From Anaerolineales bacterium (GTDB taxonomy: Bacteria > Chloroflexota > Anaerolineae > Anaerolineales > UBA4823), in the NCBI GenBank assembly GCA_003105035.1, contig PQAL01000014.1, positions 1 to 64,000 of the forward strand: a stretch of DNA of 64,000 bases, given 5' to 3'. Under the pieces are notes generated by a model, which saw nothing but the letters and a program-made list of their open reading frames with translations, was not told the origin of the DNA and ran no database searches. Positions 44,953-54,325 of the stretch are shown piece by piece. Position 1 is the first letter of the stretch; every line of letters starts with the position of its first letter. The position numbers were made by a program, and so were the translations under genes.

Positions 44953-44982
44953 AAGAACCCTGATGAATAACTCAGGGTTCTT
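44953..44982. terminator. Bidirectional terminator between convergent genes
   Basis: AAGAACCCTGA (44953-44963) and TCAGGGTTCTT (44972-44982) form a perfect 11-bp stem with an 8-base loop, flanked by an A-run upstream. It lies between the lipoprotein stop and the stop of the response regulator and should serve both directions. Confidence 0.75.
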
Positions 44983-45002
44983 AGGTTAATCTGATTAGTT
45001 GC

Positions 45003-46178
45003 CTATTGGGATGATTTGATCATTTCCAGAGGCAGGTGGGGGAGGTCGATCGAGCTTTCATCGCAGAACAGCATAGCCCGTTCGATCACGTTACGCAGCT
45101 CACGAATATTACCCGGCCAGGGGTGATTGATCAACGCTTCCATCGCCCGGGGGGTCACATCCTGGATATTGATTCCAAGCCTCTGGTTGTTCTGGCGAAT
45201 AAACAGGCCGACCAGCTCGGGGATATCTTCCTTGCGGTCTTTAAGTCTTGGGAGATGCAGGTCAACTACTTTCAAGCGGTAATACAAGTCATGGCGGAAC
45301 TCGCCCTTTTCCATGGCTGTGATCAGGTCGCGGTTAGAGGCGGCGATGATCTGCACATCCACACGCACTTCAGTGGTCCCGCCCACGCGCCTGAACTTCT
45401 GTTCTTCGATGGCGCGCAGAAGCTTGGCTTGCATATCGACCGGCATGGATGAGATTTCATCCAGGAAAAGGATACCCTGGTCAGCAACTTCCATCAGGCC
45501 TAGCTTGCGCTTTTCTGCGCTGGTAAAGGCTCCGGCTTCATAGCCGAATAGCTCAGATTCGAGCACGGTGCTCTGAATCGCTGCGCAGTTGATCGCGATG
45601 AAGGGTTTATTGGCGCGTGGCCCCATCTGGTGAATAGCATTGGCCAGCACCTCCTTACCGGTGCCGGTCTCGCCGGTAATCAAGACGGAAACTGATGCAG
45701 CTGCAGCACGCTGGGCTTGGTGTAGAACCAGCTGCATTGCCGGGTTGGTACACACCATCGAAGAATATTCCTTACGCTGTGATTCGCGCAGGTGCACCAG
45801 CTCCCTGCGCATAGCTACGATCTCCTGAGCTCTCAGGATCGATTTTTCGAGCGGCCCGAATTGGACCGGTTTCTGGAGGAAGTCATGCGCGCCGTTTTTC
45901 ATCGCCTCGACGGCCATATCGATGTGACCATAGGCGGTGATGATGATGATGGGAGGCCTCATGGGCATCTGGGCTGTCTCACTAAGCAGAGTAGGTCCGT
46001 AGCCATCGGGCAGCTCCACATCCAGAAGAATGATATCTGCACTGCCGTGCTTGAGACGCTCACGCGCTTCAGCCAGGGTAGCCGCCTCCAGCACTTCGTA
46101 GCCGCGCGTGGTCAGGAACTGGCTGATATTGATTCGTGCGTTTGCTTCATCGTCAACGATCAGAATTGTAGCTGCCAT
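45003..46178 (-). CDS. NtrC-type sigma-54 activator lacking a DNA-binding domain
   Basis: This 391-residue response regulator has a receiver domain at residues 1-120 with phospho-acceptor D53. A sigma-54 AAA+ domain follows at 140-375, with Walker A GETGTGKE at 169-176, the sigma-54-contacting loop GAFTSA at 216-221 (normally GAFTGA), and Walker B GILFLDE near 235. The protein ends at residue 391, directly after the AAA+ lid (WPGNIRELRNVIERAM), without the usual Fis-type helix-turn-helix. It should therefore activate RpoN from solution rather than from a fixed enhancer, as FlgR and CtcC do. It follows the histidine kinase gene by 13 bp. Confidence 0.92.
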   Translation of the reverse strand: MAATILIVDDEANARINISQFLTTRGYEVLEAATLAEARERLKHGSADIILLDVELPDGYGPTLLSETAQMPMRPPIIIITAYGHIDMAVEAMKNGAHDFLQKPVQFGPLEKSILRAQEIVAMRRELVHLRESQRKEYSSMVCTNPAMQLVLHQAQRAAAASVSVLITGETGTGKEVLANAIHQMGPRANKPFIAINCAAIQSTVLESELFGYEAGAFTSAEKRKLGLMEVADQGILFLDEISSMPVDMQAKLLRAIEEQKFRRVGGTTEVRVDVQIIAASNRDLITAMEKGEFRHDLYYRLKVVDLHLPRLKDRKEDIPELVGLFIRQNNQRLGINIQDVTPRAMEALINHPWPGNIRELRNVIERAMLFCDESSIDLPHLPLEMIKSSQ

Positions 46179-46191
46179 AGCACTTTCCAGC

Positions 46192-48159
46192 TTATAAGGA
46201 TGTGGTATAGGGGAATTGAACTACGAAGTTCGTTCCTCCCAGGATGCTATTTACGTAAATCGAACCTCTGTGCGCCGTTACGATGCGTTTCACGATCGCC
46301 AGACCAAGCCCCGTACCGCCTTGCTTCGTGGTGAAGAACGGCTCAAAGATCTTCTCCCTGAGTTCAGCCGGGATACCTGGTCCGGTGTCGGAGATGCTGA
46401 CTTCAACATGTGCCTGATTCTCATCTTCGCTGATCTGCCGGATTTTGACCGACAACATGCCTCCGTTTGTATCCATGGCTTCGATGGCGTTGTTGATCAG
46501 GTTGGTGAAAACCTGTTCAAGCGCACGGTAATCACCATCGATGGTCGGCACCGTCTTATCTGCTTGCACCTGATACTTGATGTTCAGCTTGACTAGCCTG
46601 GATCGCCAGCGCTCCAGCAAGTTCGAGATCAGCTGACCCAGTTGAATGGCTTCAAGCTTGTATTCCATCGGCCGGACAAAGGTCAGGCTCGATTTTACCA
46701 GAGAAGTTAAGCGCTCACAATCTTCTTCCAGCCTGGCGATGTTCTGCTGGTTTGGGTCATCTTTGGGCAGGTTGATTGCCAGGAGCTGCAAGCCGGTGAA
46801 AATGTTATTGATCGGGTTTTTCACTTCGTGGGCAAAGGAAGCCGTTACCTCTCCGAGCAAGGCGCGCTGCTCCAGCTGCTGGTTCTTCAAGCGGTATTCC
46901 TCCTGCTCGCTCAAATCGTGGAATAGGATGATGATACTATTAACCTGGTTCTCGTTGATGATCGGGATGATCCGCAGGTTAGCCTGGAAGTATTCACCGT
47001 TGCGGCGAAAGAGCTTGAGGCTTCCGATGCTGCCGATACGCAGCTCGTTTTGTACGACCTGGAAGGCAGCCTTGAGGTCCTCACCGCCAATCAGCACGTT
47101 TTCAATTCTCTGACCAGCGACTTCCTCGGTGGCGTACCCCAGGCAGATCTCGGCTGAGGGATTCAATGAATTAACAATCAGGTCAGGAGACAGAATGATT
47201 ACCCCATCTTCCATTGAGTTGAAAATGGCAGAGTTGGTCAGCACTTTGGTCATGTAGTCCTGGATGTCCTGCTTGAGCTGGGTGTTCAAGGCATGTCCCT
47301 GGATAATCGTGTTGACCTGGGTTGCTAAGAAGGTTAGCTGTGGGATCAGGTTGGGCGACGGGATAGAATTCTCGCCCAGGGCAATTAGCAGCCCGATGAA
47401 GGCATTCGCTTCACCAATAGGGGCGGAGGCCATGTAGGTGATATTTGAGGCATGAGCCAGACGGTGGAGGTTGATGATAGCTCTCCTACCACGCACCCAG
47501 ATCATGGGCGATTGCAAGTGGGCGAAATCTTGCCCACTGATTTCATCCGGGAAAGCCGGGTCGCTACCGGTGAGTGTGATACGCTGCAGGCTGGGGTTTT
47601 GGCTGTTCGCCTGGTAGATGCTGAGTGAGCAAGCCCCCGTCAAGGCCAGGCTGGTCTGAAGCAGGCTGTTGAGCGATTCATCCAGGTTTGGGGAGAGCAG
47701 TGCCCTGGATAGCTCATTCAAGTGATCCCACAAGGCATGGTAGCGCTCTTCTTCTTCACGGAGCAATCGATACTGCTCATCCAGCTCGAAAGAAATTAAT
47801 GAGAATTTATTCGCATCGCCCAGAGGGCTAAATGTCACCTGGACGATGGATTTCGAGCCACCCCGCTTGATCAACTCGACGGGTGAGGGATACTTAGCTG
47901 GCTCGATCTGCCCTTCTTCAATATCAGGCTCAGCTTTAATCACCTGGAACAGGCTCCGGTAGTCCACCTCGGTCAGCTCACTGCGTGTATAGGCAGTCAG
48001 CTCGGTAGCCTTCGAGTTGGCCAGGTAAATTCGGTTGGTATTATTATTGATGATGACTGCAGCTTGTGGTAGCGAGTTTAGTAAGGTTTCAAGTTCCGCT
48101 GTTCCCAGGGGTGCAAATTGATTTTTTATGAAGCTACTAAACTGCGATACTCGGTTCAT
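46192..48159 (-). CDS. PAS/GAF sensor histidine kinase (NtrB-like)
   Basis: In this 655-residue soluble kinase, residues 15-135 form a PAS-like domain, about 150-300 a GAF-like domain, and about 305-425 a second PAS (NSAIFNSMEDGVIILSPDL). The dimerisation/H-box is SFAHEVKNPINN with the phospho-accepting His at residue 444. The ATPase has VFTNLINNAIEAMD (N-box) and SDTGPGIPAELREKIFEPFF (G1/F boxes), ending KQGGTGLGLAI. There are no membrane helices, so the signal is likely internal. The start overlaps the rpoN stop by 23 bases, and the gene presumably phosphorylates the adjacent response regulator. Confidence 0.92.
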   Translation of the reverse strand: MNRVSQFSSFIKNQFAPLGTAELETLLNSLPQAAVIINNNTNRIYLANSKATELTAYTRSELTEVDYRSLFQVIKAEPDIEEGQIEPAKYPSPVELIKRGGSKSIVQVTFSPLGDANKFSLISFELDEQYRLLREEEERYHALWDHLNELSRALLSPNLDESLNSLLQTSLALTGACSLSIYQANSQNPSLQRITLTGSDPAFPDEISGQDFAHLQSPMIWVRGRRAIINLHRLAHASNITYMASAPIGEANAFIGLLIALGENSIPSPNLIPQLTFLATQVNTIIQGHALNTQLKQDIQDYMTKVLTNSAIFNSMEDGVIILSPDLIVNSLNPSAEICLGYATEEVAGQRIENVLIGGEDLKAAFQVVQNELRIGSIGSLKLFRRNGEYFQANLRIIPIINENQVNSIIILFHDLSEQEEYRLKNQQLEQRALLGEVTASFAHEVKNPINNIFTGLQLLAINLPKDDPNQQNIARLEEDCERLTSLVKSSLTFVRPMEYKLEAIQLGQLISNLLERWRSRLVKLNIKYQVQADKTVPTIDGDYRALEQVFTNLINNAIEAMDTNGGMLSVKIRQISEDENQAHVEVSISDTGPGIPAELREKIFEPFFTTKQGGTGLGLAIVKRIVTAHRGSIYVNSILGGTNFVVQFPYTTSL

Positions 48160-49600
48160 TATGTTGAGGAATCATCAGGCTCTGTTTGTAAGTATGGTTG
48201 CGCAGGTGGGCAGGCAAAATGCCCTCAATTGAGCGGTATTTCGCCACTGTCCGCCTGGCTACCGGGAATCCCATATTGGAGAGCATTTCAGCAATCTGCG
48301 AATCACTCAGAGAATCGGATTCCTGGTCGATTATCTGTTTCAAGGCCGTACGGACGTGCAAGCTGCGATCGAAAAACATCGCTAATGGGACGATCCTGCG
48401 GTTGGGCAGTTGGACTGCTTTATCGGATACCGCTCTGGACATCGTCGATTCATGCACCTGAAGCTCCGCAGCCATATCTGCGCGAGTGATGGGTTTCAGG
48501 TACGCATCCCCATATAAGATGAACTCGCGCTGGATAACGACCAGCCTTTGCATTAAGCGCACAATTGTGTGGTTGCGTTGTTGTAAGCATTTTACCAGTA
48601 AAGTAGCTTTTTCGAGATCCTCCTGCCACAGCTCCGACTTTTCTTCTGGGGCTTGCTGGAGAGCTTCACGAAACAGCGGATTCACTCGCAAGGTGCCGTA
48701 GAAAGGCATGGCGATCTCCACCACCAGAGCTGAGTCATCATCCTCTGTGCAGCGGCTGATGATGATATCGGGGAAGTGGAAGGTATTCTCCTGTTCCTTG
48801 GAGGATGCGCTATTCGGCAGGTCACCCCAATGGGCGCGTGCCGGGAATGGGTTCAGGTTGTCGCTGATGAAGCGGACGATCTCCCTGGCCTGAGCGATGG
48901 GGATATTAAGATGCCGGGCAAGCTCCGGGAGGTGGTGTGGGCTAAGCAGCTCAATACCCGCCTGAATGGCGTCTTCAGCCCTATCGGGTACTTGAAGGTT
49001 CTCCCCCAAGACTTCCAGCTGGATCAACAGGGCCTCCTTGGGTGATGATGATCCAACCCCCAGGGGTTCGGCATGCTTGATCTGATCAATGACCTTCTCA
49101 ATCCGTGAGAGGGGCAAATGGTAGTAAAGGGCAATTTCGACTGGCTTGATGGTCAAGAGACCGTCTTCGTCCAGGCTGGTCAGGATGTGTACTGCAATAG
49201 GGCGGTCATCTACCGCCAGCTCAGGCCCAATCTGGCGCAGGATGAATGCGGGCAGGTCCTCATGCTCGGGAGCGAAGTTATCATCCGGGAGGTCGTCAAG
49301 GCTGGCATTCGAGCTGGGTTTAGCAAAGAAATCCTCGTGGCACGATAGGTAGACGATCGGCTGATCAGGTGAGCTGCCCATGGTACTGGTACAGGTTGGG
49401 CAGGGTTGGCTATTATGCAGCACCCGATGGCAGGTCGGGCAACGGAATTCTTCGATTAGCTCAAGGGCCGGGTTGCGGGCTAGCTCAGCTTCCACCTTCT
49501 GGTGAAGCTCGGCTGTGGTTAGCTCAAGCAGGGCCATGGTCTGGGCCAGGTGAGCGGTGGTCTGAGGGCGTAAGAGTGGTCTTTGACTTTGCAGTAGCAT
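48137..49600 (-). CDS. rpoN: RNA polymerase sigma-54 factor with zinc-ribbon insertion
   Basis: This 487-residue protein has the Gln/Leu-rich activator-interaction region at residues 8-48 (LRPQTTAHLAQTMALLELTT). The core-binding region spans about 110-290. The DNA-binding region has HVRTALKQIIDQES and the RpoN box ARRTVAKYR near residue 459. Residues 54-70 contain four cysteines (CPTC...CPTC) in a zinc-ribbon arrangement, which is not a usual part of RpoN. On the minus strand TTGCAA-N16-TATACT (49639-49612) looks like a good sigma-70 promoter with a very short leader. It heads the operon rpoN - kinase - activator. Confidence 0.95.
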   Translation of the reverse strand: MLLQSQRPLLRPQTTAHLAQTMALLELTTAELHQKVEAELARNPALELIEEFRCPTCHRVLHNSQPCPTCTSTMGSSPDQPIVYLSCHEDFFAKPSSNASLDDLPDDNFAPEHEDLPAFILRQIGPELAVDDRPIAVHILTSLDEDGLLTIKPVEIALYYHLPLSRIEKVIDQIKHAEPLGVGSSSPKEALLIQLEVLGENLQVPDRAEDAIQAGIELLSPHHLPELARHLNIPIAQAREIVRFISDNLNPFPARAHWGDLPNSASSKEQENTFHFPDIIISRCTEDDDSALVVEIAMPFYGTLRVNPLFREALQQAPEEKSELWQEDLEKATLLVKCLQQRNHTIVRLMQRLVVIQREFILYGDAYLKPITRADMAAELQVHESTMSRAVSDKAVQLPNRRIVPLAMFFDRSLHVRTALKQIIDQESDSLSDSQIAEMLSNMGFPVARRTVAKYRSIEGILPAHLRNHTYKQSLMIPQHNEPSIAV

Positions 49601-49611
49601 GGTTAACCTCT

Positions 49612-49639
49612 AGTATAACTTGTTTCGCTATAGTTGCAA
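49612..49639 (-). promoter_or_regulatory. Sigma-70-type promoter of the rpoN operon
   Basis: On the minus strand, TTGCAA (49639-49634) and TATACT (49617-49612) are separated by 16 bases. Transcription would start only about five bases before the rpoN ATG at 49600, so the mRNA would be nearly leaderless, or the true start is further upstream. Confidence 0.5.
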
Positions 49640-49721
49640 GTTCTATGCCATGGAATTTAGGCGGATTTTGTGTTAAAATTTACCAAACATCCCATTCTGA
49701 AGCCTCATGAGGTGAATATCA

Positions 49722-50681
49722 ATGTTTCGATCATTCTTTAGTTACCTTGCAAAAGCTGCCTGGGCACGAAAGATCGTGGCAAAATGGTCGATTGCCTGGA
49801 AAATGGCTTCCCGCTTCATCGCCGGAGAAACTCTTGCTGACGGGATCCGGGTGATCAAGACCTTGAACGCAGCAGGGATCAATGCCACGCTTGACCATCT
49901 GGGGGAAAATACCGATTCGCCCGAGAAAGCCCGTCAGGCGACACAGGACATTATCCAGGCGTTCGATGCCATTGAAGAGGCCGGTGTACGGGCTAATGTC
50001 TCCATCAAATTAACCCAAATTGGGCTTGGGATCAGTGATGAACTGACCCTGGAGAATCTTTTACAGATTCTAAATACAGCCCGCAAATATCACAGCTTTG
50101 TTCGCATTGATATGGAAGACTCTCCTGTCACCCAGAGGACGATCAATATCCTTTATAAAGCTCGTGAAGCTGGATATGAAAATGTCGGTATTGTTATCCA
50201 AGCTTACCTGTATCGCAGTGAAGCCGACATCCGCAAGCTCCTGGAGGATTGCTTCAAGGTGCGGTTGTGTAAGGGGGCCTATACTGAGCCCGCCAAGGTC
50301 GCTTATCCAAAAATGAAAGATGTTGATGCCAATTACGACCGCTGTGCTGCCCTGCTTATCGATGGAAGCCTAGCCAGGGAATGCCCGCCTCTAAGCCCGG
50401 ATGGGAAAACTCCACCCATCCCTGGTCTCGCCACCCATGATGCCAGGCGGATCGATTTTGCCAAGCAATACGCAGCCAAGGTCGGATTACCGAACGATGC
50501 TATGGAGTTCCAGATGCTTAATGGCATCCGTAAGGATCTTCAGGATGGTCTGGTGAAGGAAGGATATCGGGTTCGGGTTTACGTTCCGTATGGTACCGAG
50601 TGGTATCCTTATTTCATGCGCCGAATCGCGGAACGACCGGCCGATCTGCTGTTCCTCTTACCAAGGTTCAATTTCAAGTAG
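49722..50681 (+). CDS. Proline dehydrogenase (PRODH)
   Basis: This 319-residue TIM-barrel flavoenzyme oxidises proline to pyrroline-5-carboxylate. It shows VSIKLTQIGL near residue 91, FVRIDMEDS near 126, GIVIQAYLYRS near 159, RLCKGAYTEP near 183, GLATHDARR near 230 and RVYVPYGTEWYPYFMRRIAERP near the end, all typical of monofunctional PRODH. There is no P5C dehydrogenase domain. It is the first gene of a plus-strand run and is followed by dinB after three bases. With ornithine aminotransferase and alanine dehydrogenase downstream it fits amino-acid catabolism. Confidence 0.93.
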   Translation: MFRSFFSYLAKAAWARKIVAKWSIAWKMASRFIAGETLADGIRVIKTLNAAGINATLDHLGENTDSPEKARQATQDIIQAFDAIEEAGVRANVSIKLTQIGLGISDELTLENLLQILNTARKYHSFVRIDMEDSPVTQRTINILYKAREAGYENVGIVIQAYLYRSEADIRKLLEDCFKVRLCKGAYTEPAKVAYPKMKDVDANYDRCAALLIDGSLARECPPLSPDGKTPPIPGLATHDARRIDFAKQYAAKVGLPNDAMEFQMLNGIRKDLQDGLVKEGYRVRVYVPYGTEWYPYFMRRIAERPADLLFLLPRFNFK

Positions 50682-50684
50682 GCT

Positions 50685-51155
50685 ATGCCTGATACACCGC
50701 AATCACTCGCCGACCGCCTTCTATTGGAAGGTGGTAGAGTGGTCGAATTCTTTAATCAGATACGAACACCGCAGTGGTCCCAGCCTGCATATCCGGGCCA
50801 GGGGGATTGGAACTTACACGCCCTGCTCGCCCATTTCCTGAGCGCTGAGCTTGGCCGTGGTGAGCTTATAAGCCAGGTCGCCCAGGGAGGATCAGGTGCA
50901 CCTCCCGATTTCAAGATTGACGAATATAATCTGCTCGGAGTAACGAAACTTGAGGTGGAATCCAACGTTACCTTGCTCGATAGCTTTTGGACCGAGCGTG
51001 TAAAGTTGGCGGAATTTGTGGCAAGCTTATCCCAGAATGATCTGGAGCGGCGGGGGAATGACCCCTTCCTGGGTCAGACCACGCTGTGTGAAATAATCAA
51101 GTTGACCTACCGCCACAATCAGATTCACATCCGCGAGGTGCGGGGTAACTTATAA
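50685..51155 (+). CDS. DinB-family protein
   Basis: This 156-residue four-helix bundle protein has the metal-binding His pattern of the DinB/YfiT superfamily. WNLHALLAHFLSAELGRGE near residue 43 supplies the first His residues, and RHNQIHIREVRGNL at the C-terminus supplies the others. Members are metal-dependent thiol transferases or of unknown function. The enzyme substrate cannot be told. The gene starts three bases after PRODH and its stop codon abuts the next ATG, so it belongs to the same transcript. Confidence 0.88.
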   Translation: MPDTPQSLADRLLLEGGRVVEFFNQIRTPQWSQPAYPGQGDWNLHALLAHFLSAELGRGELISQVAQGGSGAPPDFKIDEYNLLGVTKLEVESNVTLLDSFWTERVKLAEFVASLSQNDLERRGNDPFLGQTTLCEIIKLTYRHNQIHIREVRGNL

Positions 51156-52067
51156 ATGAAATCCATTCGATTGTTTGTTCAATTATCCCGGCCACTGCAT
51201 ATCCTGAGTGCCATCCTGGTCTATCTATTGGGTATCAGCCTGGCGCATTACCTGACCGGTCAAACCGATTGGAAATCCCTCATATACGGCTTGGCATGGA
51301 TCATCCTGCTTCTCCTTGCGGCCCAATACTTCAATGAGTACTTTGACCCGCAAGCCCTGGTGAATGATCCTGTCAGAAAACATACCCCATTCTCAGGTGT
51401 CAGTGCTGCGTTGGGTTCTGGTAAACTGCCCCGCCCGGTTGCTCTGTGGGCAGGATTAACCTGCCTGGCTTTTGCTGCGTCGCTGACCGTGTTACTCATG
51501 CAGTTCATGCACAACAAGCAAGCGGTGTTATTCATATACGGGGTCATCCTGATGGCAGAACTTTTTTATGCCTTACCACCATTTCGACTGGTCTCTTCAG
51601 GGTATGGTGAGTTCTTGCTGTCTATCATCACGGTTGCCCTGGTACCAGCCCTGGCTTACTTGATGCAAGTGCATGAAATGCACCGGCTCCTCGCCATGGT
51701 GGTGTTCCCGCTTACCACACTACACATCAGCATGCTCCTGGCCCTCGAATTCCCCGATTACGCCTCCGATATCCGACAGGAAAAGCGCTCTATGCTGGTC
51801 CGGGTCGGCTGGCAACGTGGGATGCTTCTCCACAACGTCCTGATCCTTCTCAGCTTTGTCATTTTGGGGCTGGCATTCATCCTGGGTTTACCACTAAGCG
51901 TTGCCTGGCCAATCATCTTGGTCCTGCCTGTGGCGCTCTACCAGGTGTGGATGATGAACCGTATTGCTGATGGTGCAAAACCCAACTGGAATCTCCTGAT
52001 CTTGATTGCCATTGCTTCATTCGGCCTGGCAGGATATATATTAACCTTCGCATTTTGGACACACTGA
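51156..52067 (+). CDS. UbiA-family prenyltransferase-like membrane protein
   Basis: This 303-residue integral membrane protein has about eight or nine helices. The first polar motif reads QYFNEYFDP near residue 65, in place of the usual NDxxDxxxD. The second reads EFPDYASDIRQEKRSMLVRVG near residue 196, matching DxxGD/KRT-type motifs. This places it in the UbiA superfamily, closest to MenA-like quinone-pathway enzymes. The first Asp motif is relaxed, so activity should be checked. It abuts dinB and is followed one base later by moeA. Confidence 0.82.
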   Translation: MKSIRLFVQLSRPLHILSAILVYLLGISLAHYLTGQTDWKSLIYGLAWIILLLLAAQYFNEYFDPQALVNDPVRKHTPFSGVSAALGSGKLPRPVALWAGLTCLAFAASLTVLLMQFMHNKQAVLFIYGVILMAELFYALPPFRLVSSGYGEFLLSIITVALVPALAYLMQVHEMHRLLAMVVFPLTTLHISMLLALEFPDYASDIRQEKRSMLVRVGWQRGMLLHNVLILLSFVILGLAFILGLPLSVAWPIILVLPVALYQVWMMNRIADGAKPNWNLLILIAIASFGLAGYILTFAFWTH

Positions 52068-52068
52068 T

Positions 52069-53304
52069 ATGCCTGAATTTTTAAAACTCACTCCAGTTCC
52101 TCAAGCCCTAGATATCCTGCTATCTCACGTCGAAACAAATGTTATCTCTGAGCGGCTTCAAACCTATGAGTCGTTGGGAAGGGTGACTGCTGCAGCGGTC
52201 TGTTCCCCCATCTCCATGCCGCCCTTCCCGCGGGCAACGGTGGATGGCTTTGCGGTACGAGCTGCTGACACCTTTGGAGCATCGGAAAGCCTGCCAGCAT
52301 ACTTAAAGTTAGCCGGTGAAGTCAAAATGGGCAAAGAGCCGGGATTCGACATCAAACCCGGGGAAGTAGGCTTGATCCACACAGGCGGGATGTTGCCAGT
52401 CTCAAGCGATGCGGTGGTGATGATCGAGTACACCCAGGCGGTTGGCGCTGAAATGGTGGAGATCCTGCGTTCAGTAGCCGTGGGAGAGAATACGATAAAA
52501 GTTGGGGAGGATGTGCTGGCTGGGGAGGAGGTCATCCGAGCTGGCGCCCGTATTCGCCCGCAAGAAGTAGGCGGATTGCTGGCCCTGGGGTTCCTCCAGG
52601 TGGATGTGGCTAGGAAGCCACTCGTGGGAATCATCTCCACCGGGGACGAGGTTGTCCCGCCAGAGCATGACCTGGCTCTCGGTCAGGTGCGGGATATCAA
52701 CTCCTATTCCCTGGCTGCATTAGTAGAAAAATCTGGTGGTCTCGCTAAAGCCTACGGGATAATCCCGGATGAGTACGAGCAACTGTTTTCTGTTGCTTCT
52801 CAGGCGTTGAGTGAATGCGATATGCTGCTCATCACCGCTGGCTCCTCTGCGAGTGCACGTGATCTGACCTCGCTGGTGATCAACAACCTGGGCTCGCCGG
52901 GGGTGCTGGTACATGGGGTGAACATCCGGCCCGGTAAGCCCACCATCCTGGCAGTGTGCGACCGCAAGGTAGTGATCGGCCTGCCTGGAAATCCAGTCAG
53001 TGCTCTGGTAATAGCGGGCTTTTATGTTGTGCCGGTGGTAGAATCACTACTTGGTTTACGCGACGCAGGTGTGCGCTTCAGGCTGCGGGCTAAGCTTACG
53101 ACCAACGTGCCTTCCCAGGCAGGCCGTGAGGATTGGGTTGCAGGCTACCTTCAGGGTATCCCACCGGAGTATGTTGTTGAACCGATCTTTTCTAAAAGCA
53201 ACCTGATCTTTAGCCTGGTGAGGGCCAACTGCCTGATCCGGGTGCCTCCGGATGCCACTGGGCTGGCTGAGGGTGAGCTGGTGGAAGTGTTATTGTTATC
53301 TTAG
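52069..53304 (+). CDS. moeA: Molybdopterin molybdotransferase MoeA
   Basis: In this 411-residue MoeA, MPPFPRATVDGFAVRA near residue 49 is the family signature. The MoCF-binding core has LLITAGSSASARD near residue 260 (usual GGxS replaced by AGSS) and VVIGLPGNPVSALV near 300. The C-terminal beta barrel carries LRAKLTTNVPSQAGREDWV. It inserts molybdenum or tungsten into adenylylated molybdopterin in the cytoplasm. The second, fused MoeA lies 1 kb downstream. The gene follows the prenyltransferase by one base. Confidence 0.93.
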   Translation: MPEFLKLTPVPQALDILLSHVETNVISERLQTYESLGRVTAAAVCSPISMPPFPRATVDGFAVRAADTFGASESLPAYLKLAGEVKMGKEPGFDIKPGEVGLIHTGGMLPVSSDAVVMIEYTQAVGAEMVEILRSVAVGENTIKVGEDVLAGEEVIRAGARIRPQEVGGLLALGFLQVDVARKPLVGIISTGDEVVPPEHDLALGQVRDINSYSLAALVEKSGGLAKAYGIIPDEYEQLFSVASQALSECDMLLITAGSSASARDLTSLVINNLGSPGVLVHGVNIRPGKPTILAVCDRKVVIGLPGNPVSALVIAGFYVVPVVESLLGLRDAGVRFRLRAKLTTNVPSQAGREDWVAGYLQGIPPEYVVEPIFSKSNLIFSLVRANCLIRVPPDATGLAEGELVEVLLLS

Positions 53305-53326
53305 CTTGGATAGAACAAGTGATTTT

Positions 53327-54295
53327 ATGGCAAAACAACGCGGCATTCAACTCATATCTGGGCTAATGATATTTTTATCCTTCTTAACTGGATGTTTTTT
53401 CAAATCTGAGCTGAATGTCGACCCTCTCGACCCACAATATTTTCCATCCTATACTATTTCCGCTGGGGATACAGCTACGCCATTCCAGGCCGTGAGCAAT
53501 ACACCAATGGTCAAACCACCGACCTCCACTACCACGCCAACCTTCACCCCGACAGCAACTGACACGCCACTTCCCACAGATACACCTGCACCCACACCCA
53601 CGCCAGCCTGGGTATCCCTACCTGCCGGTCATGTTCAGGCTCCCATCTTGCTTTACCATCATATCTCAAATGATGGATATGGTAATCGCTATTATGTCTC
53701 CGTCGATGATTTTCGAGCTCAGATGGAAACCCTGCGCAACCTGGGATATACAGCCATCACCATCACCAACTTGGCGGAGGTATTGCTCAACGGTGGCGAA
53801 TTGCCCCCTCGGCCTGTGGTGATCACCTTTGACGATGGAAACCTGGATGTGTATGAGAACGCTTTCCCGATCATGCGCGAGTTAGGTTTAGTGGGCACCA
53901 ATTACATTGTTGCTAACCGGCTAGAGGCGAAGAATTTCATTAATCCTGATCAGCTGCGGGAAATGGGAGATGCTGGTTGGGAGCTCGGCAGCCATAGCAT
54001 GGACCATACTGACCTGACTACTGATTACTCTATTGCCAATTATGAAATCCGTCAGTCCATGTTGGTGCTGGAAGAAGCTACCGGAGAGCCGGTCAGCACC
54101 TTTGCTTACCCATATGGAAAAACTGATGAGTTCGTCAGCACCAAAGTCAGTCAGTATGGTTACCGGGCGGGGATGGGCTTGGGGTTGGGTACCGACCACT
54201 ACCAGGGGACTCTTTTCTATCTCAGCCGGATTGAAATCCAGGGTGATTATGACCTCTCCAGGTTTGCTACCTTGTTGCCGTGGTCAGATCAATAA
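53327..54295 (+). CDS. Polysaccharide deacetylase lipoprotein
   Basis: From the ATG at 53327 this 322-residue protein has a lipoprotein signal (GLMIFLSFLTGC), a Thr/Pro-rich linker of about 60 residues, and a NodB-type carbohydrate deacetylase domain. Its metal and catalytic residues are visible: PVVITFDDGN near residue 160 (Asp dyad), GSHSMDHTDL near 220 (HxxxH), and FAYPYGKTDEFV near 265. It probably removes acetyl groups from peptidoglycan or surface glycan outside the membrane. It lies between two moeA genes, an unusual position for such an enzyme. Confidence 0.9.
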   Translation: MAKQRGIQLISGLMIFLSFLTGCFFKSELNVDPLDPQYFPSYTISAGDTATPFQAVSNTPMVKPPTSTTTPTFTPTATDTPLPTDTPAPTPTPAWVSLPAGHVQAPILLYHHISNDGYGNRYYVSVDDFRAQMETLRNLGYTAITITNLAEVLLNGGELPPRPVVITFDDGNLDVYENAFPIMRELGLVGTNYIVANRLEAKNFINPDQLREMGDAGWELGSHSMDHTDLTTDYSIANYEIRQSMLVLEEATGEPVSTFAYPYGKTDEFVSTKVSQYGYRAGMGLGLGTDHYQGTLFYLSRIEIQGDYDLSRFATLLPWSDQ

Positions 54296-54325
54296 CCGTA
54301 GATTCATTGATCAGGTGCACGAACC

